Below, one piece after another: positions 1 through 6,688 of a stretch of DNA of 10,214 nucleotides. The first letter of the stretch is position 1; each line of letters begins with the position of its first letter. The position numbers and the translations under genes are program-made. Location of the stretch: assembly GCA_013203855.1 (NCBI GenBank), contig JABMPG010000814.1, positions 1 through 10,214 of the forward strand. Reading direction: 5' to 3'. The notes beneath the pieces are model-generated. The model was not told where the DNA came from. It ran no database searches and worked only from the letters and a program-made list of their open reading frames with translations. Source of the stretch: a bacterium (GTDB lineage: Bacteria; Sumerlaeota; Sumerlaeia; UBA8349).

Positions 1-3000
1 ATCGCGCGCTATACCGTGCCCCCTCTGACCGGGCCGGCTCCGCGCAGACTGCACGCGGTGGATGTCTTTGTGCCACGGTGCAACATGACGGGATGGATTC
101 GCGTTTACAGCCAGTTTGACGGCAAGGAAGTCAAAGAGGAAGATCTCCTTCATCCGGAACAGGCGCGCTACTTCGATACCGCCGGCATTCATTCCGTGCC
201 TCTCGATTTTCCCATCGAAGTCGAAGAAGGGCAGACCGTGGCCATCTGGCTGCGCCTGACCGACGAGGGCGCCCGCAAGCGCATCCCTGTTTCCGTGCCG
301 AACGCACGTATCACCAGCATCCCCGGCGTCTTCAACGACATCATCCGGCAGGGCCATTACATCTTCGCGGCCGGCGAGCAAGTCGTTCGTATCGACGTGA
401 ACGATCCGGCCAATCCGCGCATCGTCAGCCTCCTGGGACAGGAAGATCTTCAGGACGAAGTTATCCGGCTGGTCCCGATCGGCAACCGGCTGGTTGCGGG
501 GCTCTACAATCGCGACCAGGGCGATTTCCGGACCCTCAACACCACCGTCGCGGTCAATGCCGGCAGCACTATCGACACGCAGACAAACTACCCCTTCTTT
601 GTCCTCGACATCTACAATCCCACGTCTTGGCGCTTTGTGGATCTGACCCCGCCGCGCTACGCTGACGAGGCGCCCGACCGCCCCAGCGGCTGGTGGGACC
701 ATCCTTTCCTGGGCGGCGGATACGAGGACCGCAGACGGCTTCTTTACAACGATCCCCTCATCACCTCGACGGGCAACGATCTGATCGTCGTCTCCAATCG
801 CTATCAGGACCGCTTCGAGTTCGGCCTGCCCGAGCGCCCCTACTGGTGGGACTTCACCGCCAGCCGGTGGGACCTCACCGACCCCTACAACCCGACATTC
901 CGCGAGGACCGGGTATTCGCTTACTCCAGCCTCAACGCCGAGATCGAGGAACGGCCCGAAGGTCTCGACAGCCACACCTACTGGTACCACGACTATGACG
1001 CCACCGGTGCCGCCGACGCGGGCAAAACCCAGGACGGAGACTTCACGGGTCGGGTCTATCTGCCCGGCTACGTCGTCGACGTCGATACCGGCCAGGCCAA
1101 CAACACCGATCTCATCGAGAAGAATCCCGTCTTCTTCCAAGGCAATGTAAACGGCGAGCGTAGGGCATGCGTCGCCTCCATCGTCAATTCCGAAGACCTG
1201 AACCCGCGCGACAACAACGACCTCGCCTTCCCCGGCGATCCCGGGGATATCCTGATTACAGACGTCTCCGCCTCCGAGCCGGTTCTCCTCTCCACCATTC
1301 TGGCCATGGATGAGGTCCTCCCCGCTGAAAACCCTCGGGTCATCGCCTTCCCCGCCATGGATCTTGCCATCGTCCATGATTTCCTCTTCGTCGCTGACGG
1401 CCAGGGCGGCGTGGTGGTCTTCGACATCTCCGATCCGCGCAACCCCCAGAAGCGTGCCGAATACCTAACCCCCAACGCCCGGCGCCTCATCGCCTGGAGC
1501 CACCTGAACAAGCCTGTTTACTACATCTATGCCATCGACGAGTTCGATGGCCTGGTGGTCCTGGCATACCGCGGCAATCAGGAGATCATTAGCGTCGACG
1601 ACGCTTCCTACTACAGCCCCACTGGCGAAGCCGAAACCTGGGTTGACCTTTTCGAGGCCGAGCGCAAGTCCGTTGTCCTCCGCGGCCGCATCGGCTCCGA
1701 TCAGCCCGCCCGCTCTATCCGCGACGTGAACAATGATGGCAACGCGGACGCGGTCACCTTCGCCGCCGAGGGCGTCAAGGTCGCCCTTTCCAACGGTGCC
1801 GGTTTCGACGAACCCGCCTTCTGGACCGAAGGCTTCGGATCGGACGTTGGATGGCGCAGCGACCGGCATCCCCGCATGCTCGGCGACGTGAATGCCGACG
1901 GCTATGTCGATGTCGTGGGCTTCGCCGACAACGGAGTCGTGGTCGCCCTGGGCACTGCCACCGGCGACGGTTTCTCGACTCCCACACTCTGGGTCGACGG
2001 TCTGGGTTATGATCACTTCTGGCGTATCGAACGCCATCCCCGCCTGCTGGCCGACGTGAATGGCGACGGCCGCGACGACGCGGTGGGATTCGGCGATCGC
2101 GGTGTCATGGTGGCCCTTTCCAACGGAAATGGTTTCGAGACCCCCACCAGATGGACCCGCGGTTTCGGTTACGCGTCGGACTGGCGGATCGAAAACCACC
2201 CGCGCTTTCTGGCCGACTTCAATAACGACAACCGGGCCGACGTCGTGGGCTTTGCCGACAATGGTGTCGTCATTGCCTACTCGACCGGCTCGAGTTTTCT
2301 GACCCCCGTCCTGGTGACCGATGAGTTTGGGCGCCTGTCCAAGGGCTGGGATACCGCCAAACACCCGCGCCTGATCGGCGACGTGAACGGCGATGGGCGT
2401 GCCGACATCGTGGGATTCGCCAACCGAATCGTCGTCGTCGCTCTTGGCAACAACACGGGTGGCGTGGACACTCCGAGCCCCTGGCTGGAGGGCGACGCCA
2501 ACAAGGCCGATCCTACCCGGGAGGAGAGTACCTGGTTCACCGAATACTTCGGTATCCGGGTCCAGCGCCATCCCCGTATTCTGGCCGACGTCAACGGCGA
2601 CGGGAATGACGACATCGTCCTGTTCGACAACGGCGGCGTGCGCGTGGCCCTCTCCAACGGTGTTAACAGGTTCCAGAATGGCCAGTGGTGGAGCGAATCC
2701 TTCGGCTACGGTTCCTCCTACTCGACATATGCCATGGGCGGCTACTATGACGGCGGCTGGTCCGCCAGCCGGAACCAGCGCGTCCTGGCCGACGTCAACG
2801 GCGACAATCGCGCCGATGTGGTCGGCCTCGATAGGAGCCGGATCGTGGTCGGTCTGTCCACCGGGGGCTATCTCAATCTGCCCGCGGTGTGGCTGAACCC
2901 GACCCAGAACGTCGAGGGAGATGACGACACCCTTTACGTGTTGGGCGGTGGCGTCAATGCCGTCCAGATCGGCGACGTGAATGGCGATGGCGACGAGGAC

Positions 3001-3309
3001 TACGCCATTCTCTCCGGCGGCGCCGGCATCGGTCTGAAACTCGGCAACGGCGCCCTGAGCCCCTTCCGCCTGGATCTTTCCGCCAAGGACGCCTTCTTTG
3101 TCGAGACCGGCTTGGACGCCGTGAGCGAGAAGCGCGTCACCTCCGTCAGAGACGTGAATGGCGACGGCTTCGGCGATTTCGCCATCGGCGTTCTCGGCAC
3201 GCAGAACGGCGTCGAAACGGCGAAGGTCTACATCATTCACGGGCGCGCGGCGGCCGACTGGGGTTTGGCCTTCGACCTGGCCCAGGCCGACGAAACCTAC
3301 GAGAAATAG
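1..3309 (+). CDS. Large secreted FG-GAP/VCBS repeat protein (5'-partial)
   Basis: The frame is open to the first base, and the first GTG (16) has no ribosome site and lies inside a folded domain, so the gene starts upstream; at least 1,102 codons are present, ending in TAG at 3307-3309. From about base 1 to 300 the residues resemble the beta-sandwich found beside secreted peptidases and adhesins (short motifs such as RVYSQFDG and SVPLDFPIEV). Between about 300 and 1600 there are LVIVD-like propeller strands (VVRIDVNDPANPRIVSLLG, VVVFDISDPRNPQKRAEYL). From about 1714 to 3240 there are nine FG-GAP/VCBS repeats with DxNxDxxxD calcium loops. There is no membrane anchor, LPXTG motif or obvious sorting tail; the protein ends 18 residues after a YIIHGR segment. 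Such repeats normally form calcium-stabilised beta-propellers in extracellular proteins that bind ligands or carbohydrates. The upstream half, which may carry a catalytic domain, is outside the window, so the specific function is unknown. Confidence 0.85.
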   Translation: MARYTVPPLTGPAPRRLHAVDVFVPRCNMTGWIRVYSQFDGKEVKEEDLLHPEQARYFDTAGIHSVPLDFPIEVEEGQTVAIWLRLTDEGARKRIPVSVPNARITSIPGVFNDIIRQGHYIFAAGEQVVRIDVNDPANPRIVSLLGQEDLQDEVIRLVPIGNRLVAGLYNRDQGDFRTLNTTVAVNAGSTIDTQTNYPFFVLDIYNPTSWRFVDLTPPRYADEAPDRPSGWWDHPFLGGGYEDRRRLLYNDPLITSTGNDLIVVSNRYQDRFEFGLPERPYWWDFTASRWDLTDPYNPTFREDRVFAYSSLNAEIEERPEGLDSHTYWYHDYDATGAADAGKTQDGDFTGRVYLPGYVVDVDTGQANNTDLIEKNPVFFQGNVNGERRACVASIVNSEDLNPRDNNDLAFPGDPGDILITDVSASEPVLLSTILAMDEVLPAENPRVIAFPAMDLAIVHDFLFVADGQGGVVVFDISDPRNPQKRAEYLTPNARRLIAWSHLNKPVYYIYAIDEFDGLVVLAYRGNQEIISVDDASYYSPTGEAETWVDLFEAERKSVVLRGRIGSDQPARSIRDVNNDGNADAVTFAAEGVKVALSNGAGFDEPAFWTEGFGSDVGWRSDRHPRMLGDVNADGYVDVVGFADNGVVVALGTATGDGFSTPTLWVDGLGYDHFWRIERHPRLLADVNGDGRDDAVGFGDRGVMVALSNGNGFETPTRWTRGFGYASDWRIENHPRFLADFNNDNRADVVGFADNGVVIAYSTGSSFLTPVLVTDEFGRLSKGWDTAKHPRLIGDVNGDGRADIVGFANRIVVVALGNNTGGVDTPSPWLEGDANKADPTREESTWFTEYFGIRVQRHPRILADVNGDGNDDIVLFDNGGVRVALSNGVNRFQNGQWWSESFGYGSSYSTYAMGGYYDGGWSASRNQRVLADVNGDNRADVVGLDRSRIVVGLSTGGYLNLPAVWLNPTQNVEGDDDTLYVLGGGVNAVQIGDVNGDGDEDYAILSGGAGIGLKLGNGALSPFRLDLSAKDAFFVETGLDAVSEKRVTSVRDVNGDGFGDFAIGVLGTQNGVETAKVYIIHGRAAADWGLAFDLAQADETYEK
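1714..3240 (+). repeat. Nine tandem FG-GAP/VCBS repeats in the secreted protein
   Basis: Nine in-frame copies of an Asp-rich loop (consensus DVNGDGRADVVGF) start at 1723, 1885, 2053, 2215, 2380, 2587, 2791, 2974 and 3151. Periods are 162, 168, 162, 165, 207, 204, 183 and 177 bp, all multiples of three. Copies 1-5 are the most regular: each loop is followed by a VVVALSNG-like strand, a W-x-x-GFG segment and a linker ending in HPR just before the next loop. Copies 5 and 6 carry insertions of about 13-15 residues, copy 6 being rich in Gly, Tyr and Ser. Copy 9 changes to the integrin-like form ending in KVYIIHGR. Calcium-ligand positions are kept in most copies, but copies 4 and 7 have DN in place of DG. 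The count and spacing suggest one seven-bladed or larger propeller, which is inference. Confidence 0.9.
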
Positions 3310-3337
3310 GTTTTTGGAAGTACCGTTCCAAAGCAGT

Positions 3338-3373
3338 AACGGCGCGAATCGGAGGTCCGGTTCGCGCCGTTTT
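3338..3373 (+). terminator. Intrinsic terminator of the VCBS-repeat gene
   Basis: A perfect 11-bp inverted repeat (3338-3348 with 3361-3371, AACGGCGCGAA / TTCGCGCCGTT) begins 29 bp after the TAG stop. The stem continues inward through a T-G wobble and CGG/CCG to an AGGT tetraloop, giving about 15 pairs. The T run after it is short (TTTT, 3370-3373), so the hairpin is very stable but the U-tract is weak. Confidence 0.75.
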
Positions 3374-3610
3374 CACTTGACCCGAAACGGATCGACGGTG
3401 CTCAAACGGCCGATTTCGCTTGCTTTGGATCGGCTCTTCTTGTAGGATACCTTTCAGTTGAGATGAAGGTGTTTCGGAGTTGTTTGACAAGGGTCGGCGT
3501 GTTGTTCTCCTTCATCTGGCGGCCCCTTTCCGAGAAAAAGTGACAGGTTCAACCTGCGACGTTGGTCTGGTCAGAGATGTAGAGAACCAACACTTTGTAT
3601 ACGGGAGCTC

Positions 3611-3618
3611 TATATTAT
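3611..3618 (+). promoter_or_regulatory. Candidate -10 box of the intergenic RNA
   Basis: TATATTAT is an A/T island in GC-rich DNA and contains TATTAT (3613-3618), five of six matches to TATAAT. It would place a start near 3625. No good -35 box is found 16-18 bp upstream, so the call is tentative. The RNA could also start further upstream, for example from the pair at 3420-3448. Confidence 0.35.
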
Positions 3619-3624
3619 CCCGTG

Positions 3625-3768
3625 GAAGGCTTCCCCCCCTGGGGCGGGAATCCGGTAAGCGGTTTTGCGGGCACCCACCTGGCGAGACGGTTCGCCTACC
3701 CTGGCCGACGGCGGAGCGGGTTTTGACCCGAACCCCGGTTCTGAAAAGAACCGGGGTTTGGTTGTTTC
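3625..3768 (+). ncRNA. Candidate structured small RNA, 6S-like core
   Basis: The stretch lies after the upstream gene's own terminator yet ends in a second plus-oriented hairpin-terminator, which implies an independent short transcript. Visible structure: TTCCCCCC...GGGCGGGAA (3631-3650, one bulge), GGCGA/TCGCC (3681-3685 with 3692-3696), CGGGT/ACCCG (3717-3721 with 3726-3730), and the terminal 12-bp hairpin. The core around 3654-3716 (AAGCGGTTTTGCGGGCACC, CCACCT, a short hairpin, TACCC, then GACGGCGG) resembles, from memory, the 3' half of proteobacterial 6S RNA, which sequesters sigma-70 RNA polymerase. Against this, I cannot find a matching 5' closing-stem strand, and 144 nt is shorter than the usual 180-200. 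The 5' end is uncertain and may lie near 3550. The SRP GGAAG-CAGCCA loop, tRNA arms and RNase P motifs are absent. Confidence 0.4.
3731..3768 (+). terminator. 12-bp perfect hairpin with GAAA loop, terminator-like
   Basis: AACCCCGGTTCT (3731-3742) and AGAACCGGGGTT (3747-3758) pair perfectly around a GAAA tetraloop, with further G-T, C-G and C-G pairs outside. On the plus strand it is followed by TGGTTGTTTC; on the minus strand it is followed by CGGGTCAAAA, which has no T run. It is therefore better oriented to end a plus-strand RNA than the minus-strand gene ending at 3888, though the stem could slow transcription both ways. Confidence 0.6.
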
Positions 3769-3887
3769 AGGCGGTCAGAGCCGGCTCGGAGCACCCAGGC
3801 GTGTGCGGGGAACCGTGCGGCTGTTTGACATTCAGGCCGACGAGCCTCAGCGCACCCCGGATACATGCCCTCACACTATCCGAAACT

Positions 3888-6512
3888 CTATCGAAAATCG
3901 AATTTCCCATCCCCCTGTGAATCGATAATCACCGGCGGAGTGATGGCGAATGCGCTCGAAGTCTCCCGGCCGTGGAACGTGACGACCGGCTTGAGGGGCT
4001 GCCCTGTGACCGTGATACTCAAGAAGGCGTCATAGTACTCGGTGATGTTTCCCTTGGCGTCTTTGATGAACAGGCTCCACCGGTCGGGTCGGGCCGACTC
4101 TTCCGAAGTGGGGAAGACCTGGATCCGTTCTTTGGGCCGCACCTGGAAGGCATTGATATCCCTGCCTGATTTTCTGATCACGAAACCCGTCACCTGTACC
4201 CAAGGCGCCGCCAAGACCTTCGTCGTGTACTGGAAGCGGTTGTCCGCAGGCGCCAAGGGACTTCTCGTGCGCTCTCCGTTGATTTTCAACTCCACGATCG
4301 GACCGTTGGTGATGAAGTACCCGGAATCGCGAAGAGTTTGGACCATGTCTTCCTCTCGCACCTGTGTGAAATCGTCCGTAGTGGTGAAAACATAGATGCG
4401 CGGATAGCCCGGCTCCTCATAGTAAACATCGCCCGGGAAAGAGCTCGCGAGCGGGATCTTCGCATGGCCCGACTTGAGGAAGAGTTCGACCATCTGCCAC
4501 GCATAGTGGCTGAGCGACTCGCTTTTCCCCTCAAAGGCCATGATCGCGTCGAAATCCCAGGAGAAGGGTTCCCCCACCGGGAGTTTATCGTTGAGCACAT
4601 CCGTCCCGTAGAAGCCGAAATAGCTGGCGTTGACCTCGGAGGGTTTCAGAACCGTGATAAGCGCCCCCGGGAAGGCCGTGCGAACCGCCGCAAAAAACTC
4701 CCCTGGACTCGATTCGGGCCCGGCCAGGCCTTCCAGCGTGCATGCCGGAGTATCGACGGGAACCGGGAAGACGTAGAAATCTCCAAAGAGTTTCTCGAAC
4801 TGATAGGACAGGCGTACTCCGGCGGACGCGCGGATCCAGTCCTCAAGGCCCTGTGCGCGAATCGCTTCCCCCAGATCGGTAACCCGGTCCAGATCGCCCG
4901 AAACGATCCATTCCAGACCTTCCCCCGCCGCCGCCAGCACCAGATCCTCCGCCGATACCCGCGACTCGGGGCTTGCCTCCGTCGGCGCGTTCAGATCCAC
5001 CGAGATCATGTTCTCGGTCGGGACCACCCGGCTCAGCTTGACCTGGATAGTCTGGGGCTTGTCGAATCTGAAGTGGATCTCGCGCTGGACGATCTCGTAT
5101 TCCGGCCCCCGGCTGAAGATGCAGTTGAACCTTCCGCTGGGCAGGGGCACCTCGTTCGGTCCCGGCCTGAGATAGACAACATCTCGCGCGCCCTCGGCCT
5201 CCCAGGCGGGTCCCAGGTCGGCGATCTTTTCGCCTTCGATCGACTCAAAGCGCACCTTGGCCGGCATGCTCCGGCTGGTTGTCCCGTCGATTGCCTCGAA
5301 GGAGAAACGGTTAACCTCGGTCTGCATGTAATCCTGCTCGGTCACCTGGTTCTTCCGGATGAAGAAAGATGCTTGTCGTGGAGGAACCACGGGGCGGCCC
5401 CGGGAGTGACTGCGGGCAAAATACTCACCTACCGGCAGGGGGAACCTGTAGTGGCCCTGCTCATTGGTCTGTGTCATGCCGTATGGATTCAGTTTGTACT
5501 TGGCGTCCTTGTCCGGGTGAATCCAGTAAATGTCCACCTCTTCGCCCGTCGCCGGAGCCTTGTCGGTGTACTGCCGGATCGTGCCGGACAGCCAGCCGTA
5601 GTCGAATTGCTTCGTCCGCAGCGAGAACTCGGAAATCGGCGCCATGTCCCCCCGCGTGAGGATGAGATGGCGATTGGCGAGCCCCATCTGTCCGGGCTGA
5701 ATCTCTCTCTCGTCGTGCAGTAGTACCGAGCGGTTCTGATTCGTGTCCAGAATCGCCATGGGCTGCCGGGACTGATTGACGATTCCCAGGACAAAATCGT
5801 CCCGGAAACCGCAGATCCAATGCACGCCCATCCGGAGATGGTGGCTGTAGGAGGGCACGCCGTACCCTCCCAGGAACACCCCCAGGGCACCCCAGGACGA
5901 AGAGTCGACAATGCCGATCTTCAGGGGCTCCTCGCCCGTGTTCGTGAAGCGGCTTTCCACGGCCAGAATCGGTTGGTTGGGCACGAGGTACAGTACCGTG
6001 ATCACCTGGACCTGCTGGTGACCGCGCAGGACGCCGTAGCATGCCAGAAAGGGCTGGCTATGCTCGTTTGCGGGCTCTTTTACCTGAATCGTGCTGAAGA
6101 CCACCTCGTCGATCTCGCCGTTCACCCGTGCCATCTGGGTCAGGCCTCCGAAAGAGTCCCACATCTGGTCGTTGAAGGCCACGTCCACGATCTGGCCCGG
6201 GCCCGGAACGCCATCCTGCATGGGAGAGCGCAGATCCCCGCGGACGATTACTCGGGCCTCGGTGCTCTCGATGATATAGTCGCCGATGTCGCCGGTCGCC
6301 CACGGTCCACCCGGCAGTTCTTCGCGCCTCACCACGCGGGCCACACGTACCCCCGCGCCCGTTTTCTGCCCGGGATCCGGCGAAAACCGGCCGTATAGTA
6401 TTTCCCCCGGATAATCGTCTTCCGGAGTGTCCTGACCTGCTGCTGCGCCTGTCATCAGCATCGCCGCCAGAAGAAGAACTCCCAAAGCGGGACGCGAGAG
6501 AAATCGTCTCAT
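3888..6512 (-). CDS. Secreted CehA/McbA-like PHP-fold protein, apparently inactive
   Basis: The start is the ATG at 6512: AAGGAG (6520-6525) sits 7 nt upstream, and translation begins MRRFLSRPALGVLLLAAM, a signal peptide probably cleaved near AAAGQ at residues 23-27. The protein is 874 aa and ends in TAG. Residues about 75-130 (GDYIIESTEARVIV, PGQIVDV) match the opening beta-sandwich of secreted PHP-domain proteins. Residues about 306-376 look like a carboxypeptidase-regulatory beta-sandwich (TNEQGHYRFPLPVGEY). Residues about 500-745 align by eye with the CehA/McbA PHP metallohydrolase domain: SRVSAEDLVLAAAGEGLEW, then DRVTDLGEAI, GYPRIYV (702-708) and ITNGP (734-738). The metal-binding motifs are altered: DLHxH is DLNAP (506-510), TDHN is GDLD (539-542), GHxN is GDFY (577-580), and the usual GNSDSH is replaced near SSFPGD (690-695). 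The reading frame is intact, so I infer a conserved non-catalytic secreted protein rather than a decayed gene. Its ligand is unknown. Confidence 0.8.
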   Translation of the reverse strand: MRRFLSRPALGVLLLAAMLMTGAAAGQDTPEDDYPGEILYGRFSPDPGQKTGAGVRVARVVRREELPGGPWATGDIGDYIIESTEARVIVRGDLRSPMQDGVPGPGQIVDVAFNDQMWDSFGGLTQMARVNGEIDEVVFSTIQVKEPANEHSQPFLACYGVLRGHQQVQVITVLYLVPNQPILAVESRFTNTGEEPLKIGIVDSSSWGALGVFLGGYGVPSYSHHLRMGVHWICGFRDDFVLGIVNQSRQPMAILDTNQNRSVLLHDEREIQPGQMGLANRHLILTRGDMAPISEFSLRTKQFDYGWLSGTIRQYTDKAPATGEEVDIYWIHPDKDAKYKLNPYGMTQTNEQGHYRFPLPVGEYFARSHSRGRPVVPPRQASFFIRKNQVTEQDYMQTEVNRFSFEAIDGTTSRSMPAKVRFESIEGEKIADLGPAWEAEGARDVVYLRPGPNEVPLPSGRFNCIFSRGPEYEIVQREIHFRFDKPQTIQVKLSRVVPTENMISVDLNAPTEASPESRVSAEDLVLAAAGEGLEWIVSGDLDRVTDLGEAIRAQGLEDWIRASAGVRLSYQFEKLFGDFYVFPVPVDTPACTLEGLAGPESSPGEFFAAVRTAFPGALITVLKPSEVNASYFGFYGTDVLNDKLPVGEPFSWDFDAIMAFEGKSESLSHYAWQMVELFLKSGHAKIPLASSFPGDVYYEEPGYPRIYVFTTTDDFTQVREEDMVQTLRDSGYFITNGPIVELKINGERTRSPLAPADNRFQYTTKVLAAPWVQVTGFVIRKSGRDINAFQVRPKERIQVFPTSEESARPDRWSLFIKDAKGNITEYYDAFLSITVTGQPLKPVVTFHGRETSSAFAITPPVIIDSQGDGKFDFR

Positions 6513-6519
6513 GCACATG

Positions 6520-6525
6520 CTCCTT
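6520..6525 (-). promoter_or_regulatory. Shine-Dalgarno deciding the start of the PHP-like gene
   Basis: Read on the minus strand, AAGGAG is followed by C, then ATG-TGC-ATG. The first ATG (6518) is only 1 nt away, too close for initiation; the second (6512) is 7 nt away and begins directly with the signal peptide. This favours 6512 over 6518 and over the in-frame ATG at 6584, which would place 24 extra residues before the signal peptide. Confidence 0.75.
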
Positions 6526-6586
6526 GATGATCCTGCCAGAGATATCGAACCCGGACCGTTCGCTCTGAGCGATCCGACCGACAAGT

Positions 6587-6616
6587 ATTATAGAAAGCCG
6601 CCCCGAAAAGGGGCAA
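6587..6616 (-). promoter_or_regulatory. Promoter of the PHP-like gene
   Basis: On the minus strand, TTGCCC (6611-6616), an 18-bp spacer and a perfect TATAAT (6587-6592) form a sigma-70-type promoter, with the start near 6580 and a leader of about 68 nt. The -35 box overlaps a small hairpin GCCCC-TTTTC-GGGGC (6600-6614), which might also help end transcription from the gene upstream. The leader carries an 11-bp palindrome CGCTCAGAGCG (6561-6571), a possible operator or leader hairpin. Confidence 0.65.
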
Positions 6617-6688
6617 GGAAGTTAAGACATAAAACGAGCAGAGACCGAATCTGAAAATGAGGTCAAGATCTCCGATTCCGGCGCCAAT

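Larger units (their letters stand above)
3374..3887. other. 514-bp gap between terminator and next gene, without a convincing CDS
   Basis: Two short plus-strand reading frames cross this stretch (3480-3920 and 3665-3928), but they lack ribosome sites and recognisable motifs and run into the end of the opposite gene, so I do not call them. The gap has a promoter-like pair, TTGCTT (3420-3425), 17 bp, TAGGAT (3443-3448). An isolated TTGACA at 3484-3489 has no good -10 box. A hairpin with GTTGGT (3561-3566) and ACCAAC (3586-3591) arms and a TATATTAT box (3611-3618) follow, then a GC-rich structured stretch up to 3768, annotated separately as a candidate RNA. Between 3770 and 3887 I see no clear signal; no T-tailed terminator for the minus-strand gene ending at 3888 is evident. 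Confidence 0.55.

Noticed and set aside
1465..3240. 591-codon open frame on the minus strand opposite the repeat array
   Set aside because: It mirrors the repeat protein; its composition (repeated VDVGQ/HVADQ-like strings) is the antisense image of the calcium-loop repeats, and it has no ribosome site or recognisable domain.
3484..3489. Perfect TTGACA as a promoter -35 box
   Set aside because: The 16-18 bp downstream positions read C/T-rich (around CTCCTT), with no acceptable -10 box.
3611..3770. tRNA, SRP RNA or RNase P RNA in the GC-rich intergenic stretch
   Set aside because: There is no cloverleaf with T-arm, no SRP GGAAG-CAGCCA tetraloop pattern, and no RNase P conserved cores.
3480..3928. 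Two overlapping plus-strand frames (146 and 87 codons) in the intergenic gap
   Set aside because: They have no ribosome site and unusual Pro/Arg/Gly composition, span the two perfect hairpins, and run into the 3' end of the opposite gene.
4338..5723. 461-codon open frame on the plus strand inside the PHP-like gene
   Set aside because: It is antisense to a gene with signal peptide, promoter and family motifs, has a low-complexity Arg/His-rich composition and no recognisable fold.
6513..6584. Upstream ATG (6584) extending the PHP-like protein by 24 residues
   Set aside because: It would bury the signal peptide, lies at or before the predicted transcript start, and has no ribosome site; the ATG at 6512 does.
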